A stretch of 64,000 nt of DNA, taken from Xylanibacter ruminicola (GTDB taxonomy: Bacteria > Bacteroidota > Bacteroidia > Bacteroidales > Bacteroidaceae). This document shows positions 15,294 through 23,189 of the stretch, in pieces; positions within the stretch are counted from its first letter, which is position 1; the number at the start of each line of letters is the position of its first letter. Position numbers and translations under genes: made by a program. The notes under the pieces were generated by a model. That model was not told the DNA's origin. It made no database searches and saw nothing but the letters and a program-made list of their open reading frames with translations. The stretch covers positions 80,829 to 144,828 of the forward strand of contig NZ_FRBD01000009.1 of the NCBI RefSeq assembly GCF_900142525.1, read 5' to 3'.

Positions 15294-16628
15294 TTACTCA
15301 TCGGCACTTACCAATGGGATATCGGCCTCGGTTACCACCGCACCCTTGGCATTGGTTACGGTGAGGTGCATGCTATCGCTACTGATGCCGCTAAGCTCCT
15401 GAAGCAAGTTGGCACTACCTTGACGGCGATCGCGATTACCGCTCATCACACCCGAGAAGGTCTTGTCGCCCGCAGTAAGAATCCATGTGAGCTCACCATC
15501 CATACGGCCGTTATACTGACGGATGAAGGTGATGATATCCTTAGCACTAACCTTGGATGGGAAATAGCTGAACGAAGGATCGGGATAAGCTTCGGCGGTG
15601 CCGGCCTTGAACTCAAAGCCCCACTCACTGCCCCAATCCCAGTCGTTGCCCACGATACCGAACTTCAGCGATTCGGCTGTAAAACTGCCTACAAAGTCGG
15701 GGTTAACAGCCCACTTACCATTCTGCTCAATACCCATATCGGTAAGTATAAATCCGCGTGGATCCTCGTCGGCATTTACAGGATTATAACAGAAGTACTC
15801 CTGTGGGGTCATCAGATTCCAGCGCCACACACCATTGCCCACTTGTTTGAGCGAGGTCTTTTCGATACATCCGGGGCGCCACACGTTGAACTGCTGGTTA
15901 AGGTTTTTGGCTGGTGGATCAACAAAGTCGTACTCGATTACCTCGTCGTTGCCATCGGTATAGAATCCGTGAATTCCCGCGTGCGTACCTATATATTTAA
16001 AGCCAGCAGTAGCAGCCAACTCGTTCAGAGTCTTGCCACCAATCTTCTGGATATCGCCGTTAAACAGTATTGACAATGGCTTGTTCATGGTCCACTTATC
16101 GGTATAGCCCGTGGTCTTGTCGCCCGAGAACAGCTGATAAGCCGCGCCCGAATTAGCAAAGTCGGCAATCTCGGTACGGTTGTGCTCAACACAGAACACA
16201 CCACTCTGCACGCTTCCATCGATGGTTTTAAGACGGCACCAATAGCCGGCCTCGCCCCACTCGTCCTGCATAAAGGCCAACAGATCGGCCTTGGTGGCAA
16301 AGCGGTCTTGATTCTGGAAGAAGTAATCTACCGGCACGAAGGTCTTTTTATAGATATTATCACCAACGTATTCAAGCTTGGCGAAATCGGAAGAGTGCTC
16401 CCAGTTGCCAGCATCGGGCTCAAGGGGTTGCCATACCCACCAATACAGGTCGACACCCTCCTGGAATCCAACATCGGTCATATCAAAATAGAATGTCACC
16501 TCATCGGTTGGCATATAGATAGATGGCACGGTATAGAACTTTGGATTACCCACCTCGGTTTGAGCCATAGCTGCAACCGACATCAACAAACAGATAAATG
16601 CTGCGAAAATTGTTTTCTTCATAATCAC
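15294..16628 (-). CDS. Secreted protein in the SusE/F position, unknown family
   Basis: A 444-residue protein with a type I signal peptide (MKKTIFAAFICLLMSVAAMA, cut before QTEVG); it has no lipobox. The mature part looks like two or three beta-sandwich units rich in aromatic residues, for example DLYWWVWQPLEP and VWRWNLMTPQEY, of the kind that bind sugars. It sits directly upstream of SusC, where SusE/SusF-like starch-binding proteins or DUF4961-type proteins are usually found. I do not recognise a specific family. A surface or periplasmic glycan-binding role is inferred from position and composition. A start two codons downstream (16622) is equally plausible. Confidence 0.6.
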   Translation of the reverse strand: MIMKKTIFAAFICLLMSVAAMAQTEVGNPKFYTVPSIYMPTDEVTFYFDMTDVGFQEGVDLYWWVWQPLEPDAGNWEHSSDFAKLEYVGDNIYKKTFVPVDYFFQNQDRFATKADLLAFMQDEWGEAGYWCRLKTIDGSVQSGVFCVEHNRTEIADFANSGAAYQLFSGDKTTGYTDKWTMNKPLSILFNGDIQKIGGKTLNELAATAGFKYIGTHAGIHGFYTDGNDEVIEYDFVDPPAKNLNQQFNVWRPGCIEKTSLKQVGNGVWRWNLMTPQEYFCYNPVNADEDPRGFILTDMGIEQNGKWAVNPDFVGSFTAESLKFGIVGNDWDWGSEWGFEFKAGTAEAYPDPSFSYFPSKVSAKDIITFIRQYNGRMDGELTWILTAGDKTFSGVMSGNRDRRQGSANLLQELSGISSDSMHLTVTNAKGAVVTEADIPLVSADE

Positions 16629-16640
16629 ATCCTCCTGTTT

Positions 16641-17138
16641 TTACTCTGCGGGTACTAAGTTATACACATACGATACAAAAGCATTACCATTCTGCGTGCG
16701 GGTAAGCTTGAACTCCAACGACTGTTGTGCGCCGGGCATGGCGGTAACGGTGAGTGCGGTATTCTCGTTAAGAAGAACCTTAGCCGAAGAGCCATCGCTA
16801 TTTACAAAGGGGTTCTCAAGTTTCCATTGTCCACTAACGGGCAACAAGGCTGGTGCGGAGCCGCTAATGGTGTAAGATGTAGGATTACCGCTTGCATCGG
16901 TACCTAAATGAATAGCAAACGATTCGAAATCGAACAGACCGGTAAGGGCCATCGACTTCTGATTCGTTTCGTCAATCTGGGTAACACTGTTTACTCTCCA
17001 AGTGCCACCCATCTTCTCGTACTGGGTGATAGGAGACACATAGTCACCATCCTCGATTGTTGAGCACGAACTCATCCACAAAGTGGGCGTAAGCGCCAAC
17101 AATAGCATAAGTGCTTTTAATGTCGATTTTTTCGTCAT
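16641..17138 (-). CDS. DUF5004-like lipoprotein, first gene of the SusCD operon
   Basis: A 165-residue lipoprotein: signal peptide with lipobox LWMSSC (Cys 25), then a lipocalin-like small beta-barrel beginning YEKMGGTWRVNSVTQI and continuing GQWKLENPF. The pattern matches DUF5004-type proteins that often open polysaccharide loci in Bacteroidetes. Function is unknown; a carbohydrate-binding or surface-accessory role is inferred from the operon. It lies 12 bp from the next gene and about 45 bp downstream of the predicted transcription start, making it the first gene of the operon. Confidence 0.65.
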   Translation of the reverse strand: MTKKSTLKALMLLLALTPTLWMSSCSTIEDGDYVSPITQYEKMGGTWRVNSVTQIDETNQKSMALTGLFDFESFAIHLGTDASGNPTSYTISGSAPALLPVSGQWKLENPFVNSDGSSAKVLLNENTALTVTAMPGAQQSLEFKLTRTQNGNAFVSYVYNLVPAE

Positions 17139-17186
17139 AGAGAATTAATTTTAGTTAGGATATTAATGAAATAGAATTTCTGGGTG

Positions 17187-17248
17187 CAAAATTACGCCTA
17201 ATTCAGCACTAACAGAAGAAAACTTGGGCTTGTACACCCAAAAATACG
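17187..17248 (-). promoter_or_regulatory. Promoter and candidate activator box of the alpha-glucan operon
   Basis: TAATTTTG (17194-17187) followed by CACCC forms the -7 element. No good TTTG lies 19-20 bp upstream, as expected for an activator-dependent promoter. TGTACACCCAAAAATACG (17231-17248) lies about 50-65 bp upstream of the start and recurs, slightly changed, at 17307-17324. Confidence 0.5.
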
Positions 17249-17255
17249 AAAAGAA

Positions 17256-17287
17256 AAACGTAACCCGCTGATAATCAGGCTACGTTT
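17256..17287 (-). terminator. Likely terminator of the regulator gene
   Basis: AAACGTA and TACGTTT enclose an inner CTGA-TAA-TCAG hairpin; on the minus strand the stem is followed by a T-rich stretch (TTTTTCTTTT). It separates the regulator from the operon promoter. Confidence 0.5.
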
Positions 17288-17336
17288 AAATGAGTCGGGT
17301 AGAAAATGTATACCCAAAATATACTCTATTTCTGCT

Positions 17337-18935
17337 CTATCCTATCTCCATAATGCGTTGTTCGAACAAGTCGTTATCAACAATCGACTTATTTTTGACT
17401 CGGGTTTTATAGGTCTTAATAGTATAAACGGAATAATCGAGGAAGTTTGCAATACGCTCAATCTCGGTGATACCCAAACGGATAAGTGCAAATATTCGCA
17501 TCTCGCTGGTAAGCGATTTCTCATCTTTAGGTAATCGACGGTCTTTCTCGTCGAACAACAAGTTGAACTGGCGCACAAAGTCGGGGAAGAGTTTAAGGAA
17601 CGTCTCGTCGAAATCGGCAAACATAGAATTACGCTCGGCATTCAACGTCGACTCCTTTAGCGTAGAACGCAGATCCTCGTATTGCCGCGCAGCTATCTTG
17701 CGATCAATCGTTTTATAGAGCTTTTCCACCTTATTAATATATTCGGCATTAATATAGAACGTTCTACCGATATATTCGTCCTTGATGGCGTTGGCCTCAC
17801 ATAGTTTATCGTTAGCGAGCTGCATCTCTTGGTTGCGTTGCTCAATGATGCGACGCGCTTCCTGCAGTTTACGCATCTGCCGACGGATGATCCAAGTACC
17901 AAAAAGAAGTATGACAATAGCCAACAAGGCCACTATCAAGGTTATGATGATGGCATTGCGCTCGTTTTTCATCATGTTATAACGATCTTGTTCAATGATG
18001 GGCAATATATCGCCTATCTGTATCTTTCGTTGACGAGCATCATAGTAGTTGGCATCGTCGAGCGAAAACTGCACATATCGGGTAGCTCGCTCAATATCAC
18101 CTTCTTCGTACAGCATTCCAGCTAGGCCGCAAAGCGCAGTAGTCTCTTTGGTGGCCGACTCATTATCACAGATAGCAGCTTCGGCAAGGTATCTTTTCGC
18201 ATCTTCGCGCTCACCTTGCATAAAATATATCCAACCAAGACATGACGTGACAACAGCCCGGGTATGCACATCAAGATCGGCGTTACGAAGCAACTGGCGG
18301 AAAGTATACACACACTCATCGTAATGATACTCCTTCATCTGGCGCATACCTTCGGCATAAAGCCATTCGGCCGAACGAGCGGGAAGCAGATGAAGCAATG
18401 AATCGGTGTAAACACTACCTTGTTTAATATACTCATCCTGATAGGGCATCGTGTGGTTATAGTCGGCCATGTCGTAACTCAGTCGACTAGCCATCCAATA
18501 ATACTTTTTGAGACACTCTGTACTGACACCTGCAATACTGATGCTTCGCAACTCCTCAAAAGCTTCTCTATATAATCCAGCAGACAACAGACAAAAAGTA
18601 ATGGCACACTTGGCCTCGATAATAAATTCGGGTTTATCAAGTCGCTTGGCCAGTTCCAAGCTCTTACATGCATAGACATGGGCAGAATCATACTTAAACG
18701 ATTTATATTCATCATACAATCGGATACACAACTGAAACCTGGCAAAGTCGCTATAAGCCTTGTCTTCCTGTTTCTTGATATCGCCTATGCGCTGCTGCTT
18801 GGCACTTACATACCTATCTTTATTGGCAAGGCTCTCGTCGAGACGTTTGATGATAGATGCTAAACTATCAGTAGCAGAAAACCCATAACCAACGCCAAAT
18901 ATCAGCATCACGGTAAGTAATAACACCTTCTTCAT
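17337..18935 (-). CDS. Membrane-anchored TPR/coiled-coil regulator with C-terminal HTH (DUF6377-like)
   Basis: A 532-residue protein with a signal peptide (MKKVLLLTVMLIFGVGYGFSA), a helical TPR-like periplasmic sensor half, one membrane helix (AIIITLIVALLAIVILLFG, about 328-346), a cytoplasmic coiled coil (QEARRIIEQRNQEMQLAN) and a C-terminal LuxR-like HTH (SEMRIFALIRLGITEIER then DYSVYTIKTYKTRVKNKS). This arrangement is found in Bacteroidetes DUF6377 proteins beside Sus-type loci, and is analogous in plan to SusR, the membrane-spanning maltose sensor. It is divergent in timing but on the same strand as the operon, separated by a terminator. It probably senses a glycan fragment in the periplasm and controls the downstream operon. 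Confidence 0.8.
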   Translation of the reverse strand: MKKVLLLTVMLIFGVGYGFSATDSLASIIKRLDESLANKDRYVSAKQQRIGDIKKQEDKAYSDFARFQLCIRLYDEYKSFKYDSAHVYACKSLELAKRLDKPEFIIEAKCAITFCLLSAGLYREAFEELRSISIAGVSTECLKKYYWMASRLSYDMADYNHTMPYQDEYIKQGSVYTDSLLHLLPARSAEWLYAEGMRQMKEYHYDECVYTFRQLLRNADLDVHTRAVVTSCLGWIYFMQGEREDAKRYLAEAAICDNESATKETTALCGLAGMLYEEGDIERATRYVQFSLDDANYYDARQRKIQIGDILPIIEQDRYNMMKNERNAIIITLIVALLAIVILLFGTWIIRRQMRKLQEARRIIEQRNQEMQLANDKLCEANAIKDEYIGRTFYINAEYINKVEKLYKTIDRKIAARQYEDLRSTLKESTLNAERNSMFADFDETFLKLFPDFVRQFNLLFDEKDRRLPKDEKSLTSEMRIFALIRLGITEIERIANFLDYSVYTIKTYKTRVKNKSIVDNDLFEQRIMEIG

Positions 18936-19055
18936 TTTTTATCGGTAAAACACGTTTATGTTAAATCTTGGTGCAAATATAGCGATAATCTAACAAATAA
19001 CCATATCTTTTTTAATTTTTCTGCAGGAAAATTTGCAGGGATGAAAAAAAAGTTG
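18936..19055. promoter_or_regulatory. Upstream region of the regulator gene
   Basis: On the minus strand TATATTTG (18981-18974) followed by CACC is a fair -7 element for the regulator gene. No strong -33 element at the right distance. Nothing else recognisable until the tRNA promoter. Confidence 0.45.
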
Positions 19056-19063
19056 TACCTTTG
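19032..19063 (+). promoter_or_regulatory. Promoter of tRNA-Tyr
   Basis: TTTG (19032-19035), 20 bp, TACCTTTG (19056-19063), then CACCC; the tRNA begins 17 bp downstream. Confidence 0.75.
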
Positions 19064-19080
19064 CACCCGGTTTTAAAAAT

Positions 19081-19163
19081 GGGTGTTTTCCAGAGTGGCC
19101 AAATGGGGCAGACTGTAAATCTGCTGTCTTTCGACTTCGGTGGTTCGAATCCATCAGCACCCA
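19081..19163 (+). tRNA. tRNA-Tyr (anticodon GTA)
   Basis: 83 nt without encoded CCA. Acceptor GGGTGTT pairs with AGCACCC (one G-U pair), discriminator A. Anticodon stem GCAGA/TCTGC with loop CTGTAAA gives anticodon GTA. A long variable arm (class II) and the T-loop GGTTCGAATCC fit bacterial tRNA-Tyr. Confidence 0.95.
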
Positions 19164-19175
19164 CGAAAAAACACG

Positions 19176-19207
19176 AAGGATGTGAGCATGTTCACATCCT
19201 TTTTTTG
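19176..19207 (+). terminator. Terminator of tRNA-Tyr
   Basis: AAGGATGTGA, 6-nt loop, TCACATCCTT, then T7. The same 9-bp stem terminates tRNA-Val at 21136-21157. Confidence 0.9.
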
Positions 19208-19246
19208 TTTTCATAACCTTTCTACTTAAAAAGTGTAAAAACCACG

Positions 19247-19281
19247 TGTTTTCGCACACAATTTGGCTGTGTTCGCACACA
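19247..19281. promoter_or_regulatory. Two TGTG-N6-CACA-like boxes, 21 bp apart
   Basis: TGTTTTCGCACACA (19247-19260) and TGTGTTCGCACACA (19268-19281) are in direct repeat with a 21-bp period, two helical turns. The second is a near-perfect palindrome of the CRP/FNR type. They lie about 90-120 bp upstream of the predicted start of the transcript at 19370. A related box lies in the promoter at 3832-3845. Confidence 0.45.
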
Positions 19282-19338
19282 ACGGCTTGACATACATCAA
19301 AAGAAACGCATTTTTTAGAGGAAAGTACATATAATTTC

Positions 19339-19369
19339 TTTGCCAGAAACAAAAATCGTCGTACCTTTG
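19339..19369 (+). promoter_or_regulatory. Promoter of the TTAG-repeat transcript
   Basis: TTTG (19339-19342), exactly 19 bp, TACCTTTG (19362-19369): a full consensus Bacteroidetes promoter pointing into 310 bp without a conventional gene. Confidence 0.75.
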
Positions 19370-19374
19370 CATCG

Positions 19375-19688
19375 TCAAAAGACAACAACATGATCTTCAA
19401 TAGAAGCATAGAAACGAAATACAGAGGTATTAGTTAAGGTATATAAAGATTGATTGATTTAGGTTTTAGTTAGAGTTAATAGTTAGTTAGAATTTGGTTT
19501 TAGGTTTATTAGTTAGTTAGTTAAAATTTGAGATAGGTATTTCTAAGGTGTTAGAAAAAGATTAGTTAGTAAGGATAACAAAGACGCAGTGGTGACACTC
19601 CGTTTTTTCTCAGAAAAGGTTTTTAGTTATTCATAGATTGTTGGTGCCGCCCCGGAGTCGTTGATGACCCTTGAGCGGCTTTTTTTTG
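19375..19688 (+). ncRNA. Putative small RNA or leader, C-poor with TTAG repeats
   Basis: A consensus promoter precedes this stretch and a strong terminator closes it, so an RNA of about 310 nt is expected. From 19430 to 19580 the plus strand has almost no C and contains about a dozen TTAG units, several in tandem as TTAGTTAG. Near the 5' end a 15-codon ORF (19390-19437, MIFNRSIETKYRGIS) could be a leader peptide. The 3' part (19585-19688) is more structured. No known RNA family was recognised by eye. It could be a trans-acting sRNA, a decoy for an RNA-binding protein, or a long leader whose gene has been lost, since no plus-strand gene follows. Confidence 0.6.
19646..19688 (+). terminator. 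Terminator of the TTAG-repeat transcript
   Basis: GCCGC (19646-19650) pairs with GCGGC (19675-19679), with an inner GG-GTC/GAC-CC pairing, followed by T8. Confidence 0.8.
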
Positions 19689-19721
19689 CGTATACTCGAA
19701 GAAGGATTTAATATTTAATGT

Positions 19722-21107
19722 TTAATGTTTAATCTTCAACTTCTCGGCCCAGCCGCCTTTGAACAATCGAACAAGGAAGATAGAGCCACGGAATGTGAGT
19801 TCGATGGCCATGGCTGTCCAAACGCCTTTGAGCCCGAACTTAGGTGCCATAGTAGCCGCCAAGCTGAGACGTACTGCCCACATAGATACAAGACTCATAA
19901 TGGCTGGAACAATGGTATCGCCAGCACCAATGAACACGCCATTACATACAATAGCGGCGGCAAACATCGGTTCGGCCCAAGCCTCGATACGCAAAACATG
20001 TGTGCCAAGGGCGATAACATCATCGACAGGCGACATGAGCGACATGAGTTGTGGGGCAAAAATCCACATCAAGACACCCATGAAAGTCATAACGGCGATT
20101 CCCAAACCAACCGACATGCGGGCAAAAGACTGGGTAAGTAGCTTCTGACCAGCACCTATTCCCTGCCCTACCAACGTGGTAGCGGCCTCGGCAATTCCAT
20201 AACCAGGCATATAACATAGGCTCTCGACGGTAATGGCCAATGAATGGGCTGCAATGGCAATAGTACCCAACGGCGCAACAATAAGCGTACTTACAACTTG
20301 AGCGGATCCCATCAACAGATGTTGCAAGCCCATTGGGGCACCTATCTTAAATGCCGTACGAACAGTATCGGCCTGAGGACGGAAAGACCCCGGACGACCA
20401 ACCAACGAAAGCATCTTAGAGCGATACATGAGGAAATAGAACATAAGACAGGCAGTGACAAACATGGAAACACCTGTGCCTATAGCCGCACCAACAACGC
20501 CAAGGTTAAGAATATAGATAAAGAAGTAGTTGAATACTACATCCATCACACACATTCCAATATTAAGCATTGAGGGGATCTTCATATTTCCCGAACATTT
20601 GAGCATAGAACCACATAGCCCCTCTAATTGGAAGAAAAGTCCACATACACCGAAAATAGCGAAGTAGAGCGAAGCATCGCGGGCTATTTCTGGAGTGCCA
20701 CCTAACCAATATGGAAGAAAAGGCGATATGGAGAGCGACGTGATAGATATGAGCAACGCCCATATGAAACAACAAACCAACGACTGACGGAGCACACGGC
20801 GCGCCGCCTCGAAATCGTTGGCACCAATGAAATGAGCCACCTGTACCGAGAAACCCATATTGGCAGCCGCGGCGAGTCCGCCTAGAAGCCAACCAGAAGA
20901 TTCGACAAGACCAATAGACGCCGAGGCTTTGGCCCCCAAATGACCAACCATAGAGGCATCGATAAAAAACATGACCGTGGCTGAAATCTGCGCAAGAATA
21001 GAGGGAATACTAAGACTGACAATTAGCCAAAGCTTTTCTCTTTGGGTCATTGTGCGGCCTTCGCGAATATAGGAAAGCAGTACCTCACTATTCTTAACTT
21101 TCTTCAT
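19722..21107 (-). CDS. MATE-family multidrug/Na+ efflux transporter
   Basis: MATE exporters use Na+ or H+ gradients to expel cationic compounds. From the ATG at 21105-21107 (MKKVKNSEVLL) the protein has 461 residues and about twelve membrane segments in two similar halves, as usual. Landmarks: a first helix IVSLSIPSILAQISATVMFF with FIDASMVGHLGA after it, and a second half with KIGAPMGLQHLLMGSAQ. A longer in-frame start at 21152 would run through the tRNA-Val terminator and is rejected. It follows tRNA-Val on the same strand; no regulator is adjacent. Substrate cannot be predicted. Confidence 0.9.
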   Translation of the reverse strand: MKKVKNSEVLLSYIREGRTMTQREKLWLIVSLSIPSILAQISATVMFFIDASMVGHLGAKASASIGLVESSGWLLGGLAAAANMGFSVQVAHFIGANDFEAARRVLRQSLVCCFIWALLISITSLSISPFLPYWLGGTPEIARDASLYFAIFGVCGLFFQLEGLCGSMLKCSGNMKIPSMLNIGMCVMDVVFNYFFIYILNLGVVGAAIGTGVSMFVTACLMFYFLMYRSKMLSLVGRPGSFRPQADTVRTAFKIGAPMGLQHLLMGSAQVVSTLIVAPLGTIAIAAHSLAITVESLCYMPGYGIAEAATTLVGQGIGAGQKLLTQSFARMSVGLGIAVMTFMGVLMWIFAPQLMSLMSPVDDVIALGTHVLRIEAWAEPMFAAAIVCNGVFIGAGDTIVPAIMSLVSMWAVRLSLAATMAPKFGLKGVWTAMAIELTFRGSIFLVRLFKGGWAEKLKIKH

Positions 21108-21135
21108 ACGATAGTTGTTGTGTAAGAAATAAAAA

Positions 21136-21157
21136 AGGATGTGATTTCTCACATCCT
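21136..21157 (-). terminator. Terminator of tRNA-Val
   Basis: On the minus strand AGGATGTGA, GAAA loop, TCACATCCT, then T6. The stem is identical to that after tRNA-Tyr. Confidence 0.9.
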
Positions 21158-21170
21158 AACTTTGTTTTTG

Positions 21171-21245
21171 TGGGCGTTGACGGATTCGAACCGCCGACCC
21201 TCTGCTTGTAAGGCAGATGCTCTAAACCAGCTGAGCTAAACGCCC
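21171..21245 (-). tRNA. tRNA-Val (anticodon TAC)
   Basis: 75 nt, no encoded CCA. Acceptor GGGCGTT pairs fully with AACGCCC; discriminator A. Anticodon stem TCTGC/GCAGA with loop CTTACAA gives anticodon TAC. D-arm GCTCAGCTGGTTTAGAGC and T-loop GGTTCGAATCC are canonical. A TACCTTTG -7 element lies at 21273-21266. Confidence 0.95.
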
Positions 21246-21265
21246 TCATTTCTTGTAAGCGGGTG

Positions 21266-21273
21266 CAAAGGTA
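21266..21273 (-). promoter_or_regulatory. -7 element of tRNA-Val
   Basis: TACCTTTGCACCC on the minus strand, 20 bp before the tRNA. The -33 part is weak (TTTC). Confidence 0.6.
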
Positions 21274-21340
21274 AGAAGATTTTTTGAAACCGCAGCATGT
21301 TTTGCCTAAAAAGTTTATTTTATTAACACTATTTTGCAAT

Positions 21341-23182
21341 TCAACCCAATAATTGCTCAATATCGCCCTGTGGAAGGATGCAAAGTATAGCTTTTCCATC
21401 GGGAGTGTAATTGACGTTTGTGCAAGCAAAAAGATCGTTAATCATGCTTTCCATCTCGTCATTACTCAATATCTGACCATAAGGGATGGCAGCGGTTTGA
21501 GCAAGGCGCAAAGCCAATTGAGAATTGACAGCAGAGAGTTGAGTATTGGCAGGAGCCTGAGTTTCCCCAATCATCTCGTGCAGCAAAGTTTTAGGATCGA
21601 GACCATCAAGACCAGCGGGGATGCCGTTAATGGCAAAAGTGTTACCCCCTAGATCGGCAAGATCGAAACCAAGGTTAGTGAGCTCGGGCAACATCTGGTT
21701 CATTGATACCGCCTCGGATGGTGAGAACTGAACTGTCTCAGGGAACAATAACTTCTGAGTAGTGATGACATGCCCATCCTGTTGACTAACATAGCGATCG
21801 TAAAGGATACGGATGCTTGCACGATGCTGATCGATAATCATAAGCCCCGATTTTACAGCTGTCATAAGATACTTACCCTTGTACTGATAATGGGCTGGCG
21901 ACTTCTCTGACAGAATCTCTGTAGCCGACTGCGGTTCCACGATATTGTCATCGTCGAACAATGAAGGCTGCTGCAATGGCATCTCAATAGTTGTGCCACG
22001 CTGCTCAAAATCCTCATAGAGTGATTCCCACTGATTTGGTACAGAATTACTGCGACCACTACTCTGCTTGAAGGGGTTGTAATCTGGATTATAATTAACT
22101 CGGGGAGCAGAATAATTATCTTGGAATGATTTATTATCAAAGATTGGAATATCAGGCTGTCCTTGGGTATCAAAGTCAATAGAGGGAACCTCGCAGAACT
22201 TACCGATACCATCGCGAACTGCTGCAGAGAGAATCTGCCAGATGGCCTGTTCGTTCTCAAACTTAATCTCGGTCTTGGTGGGATGAATATTCACGTCAAT
22301 CTCACTAGGTTCAACCTCTATATATAAGAAATAAGGTATAGCCATGCCCTCAGGAACCAAACGGTCGTAGGCTTTCATAACAGCCTTGTGGAAGTAAGCA
22401 TGCTTCATGAATCGACCATTGACGAAGAAATAATCGCAACCGGTCTTCTTGCGTGCGGCCTCTGGTTTACCAACAAAACCACTGACTTTACACATAGCGG
22501 TTTGTACCTCAACAGGCAACAGATCCTGACTATACTGTTTGCCAAAGACATCGGCTATACGCTGGCGAACACTACCAGCACGCAGGTTGAGCATCTCAAC
22601 CCCATTATGATGCAGGGTGAAATGAATCTTCGGATAAACAAGCACAATACGCTCGAAAGCAGTAAGGATGTTATTGAGTTCTGTAGCATTGCTTTTCAAG
22701 AACTTACGACGGGCAGGAACGTTGAAAAACAGATTGTCGACCTTGAAGTTACTACCCACTGGACAGGAAACAGGTTCCTGCCGGGTAAGTTTGGAGCCAG
22801 CGATATTAATCAGCGTACCTATCTCATCTTCCTTGCGACGTGTTTGCAACTCTACCTGGGCCACAGCTGCGATAGATGCCAAGGCCTCACCACGGAATCC
22901 CATCGTATGAAGGGCAAACAAATCGCCTGCCTGTAATATCTTTGATGTAGCATGACGCTCAAACGACAAACGGGCATCCGTCTCGCTCATACCCTTACCA
23001 TCATCAATAACCTGTATGGAGGTTCGTCCGGCATCTACCACAATAACATGTATGGTAGTAGCACCGGCGTCGACAGAGTTCTCGACCAACTCCTTAATAA
23101 CAGAAGCTGGACGCTGAATAACCTCACCAGCAGCAATCTGGTTGGCTACACTATCAGGAAGAAGATGTATTAAGTCGCTCAT
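21341..23182 (-). CDS. mutL: DNA mismatch repair protein MutL
   Basis: MutL couples mismatch recognition by MutS to strand removal. The 613-residue protein has the GHKL ATPase motifs ELVENSVDAGA (about 31-41), DDGKGMS (about 58-64) and GFRGEALASIAAV (about 94-106), then a transducer domain, a poorly conserved linker (about 345-425) and a C-terminal dimerisation domain. Where endonuclease-type MutL has DQHAxxExxxxE, this one reads DQHRASIRILYDRY: both metal-binding acidic positions are changed, so nicking activity is doubtful. Such a form seems common in Bacteroidetes (recollection, not checked). It is the last gene of the guaB operon, 7 bp after the OstA-like gene. Confidence 0.95.
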   Translation of the reverse strand: MSDLIHLLPDSVANQIAAGEVIQRPASVIKELVENSVDAGATTIHVIVVDAGRTSIQVIDDGKGMSETDARLSFERHATSKILQAGDLFALHTMGFRGEALASIAAVAQVELQTRRKEDEIGTLINIAGSKLTRQEPVSCPVGSNFKVDNLFFNVPARRKFLKSNATELNNILTAFERIVLVYPKIHFTLHHNGVEMLNLRAGSVRQRIADVFGKQYSQDLLPVEVQTAMCKVSGFVGKPEAARKKTGCDYFFVNGRFMKHAYFHKAVMKAYDRLVPEGMAIPYFLYIEVEPSEIDVNIHPTKTEIKFENEQAIWQILSAAVRDGIGKFCEVPSIDFDTQGQPDIPIFDNKSFQDNYSAPRVNYNPDYNPFKQSSGRSNSVPNQWESLYEDFEQRGTTIEMPLQQPSLFDDDNIVEPQSATEILSEKSPAHYQYKGKYLMTAVKSGLMIIDQHRASIRILYDRYVSQQDGHVITTQKLLFPETVQFSPSEAVSMNQMLPELTNLGFDLADLGGNTFAINGIPAGLDGLDPKTLLHEMIGETQAPANTQLSAVNSQLALRLAQTAAIPYGQILSNDEMESMINDLFACTNVNYTPDGKAILCILPQGDIEQLLG

Positions 23183-23189
23183 TTACTTT

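Noticed and set aside
18990..19409. 139-codon open frame on minus
   Set aside because: Runs through tRNA-Tyr and the TTAG transcript's promoter; no recognisable protein.
19430..19580. TTAG repeats as telomere-like or CRISPR-like array
   Set aside because: Units are 4 bp, irregularly spaced and without spacers; no cas genes in the window.
21094..21429. 111-codon open frame on minus
   Set aside because: Spans tRNA-Val, its terminator and promoter.
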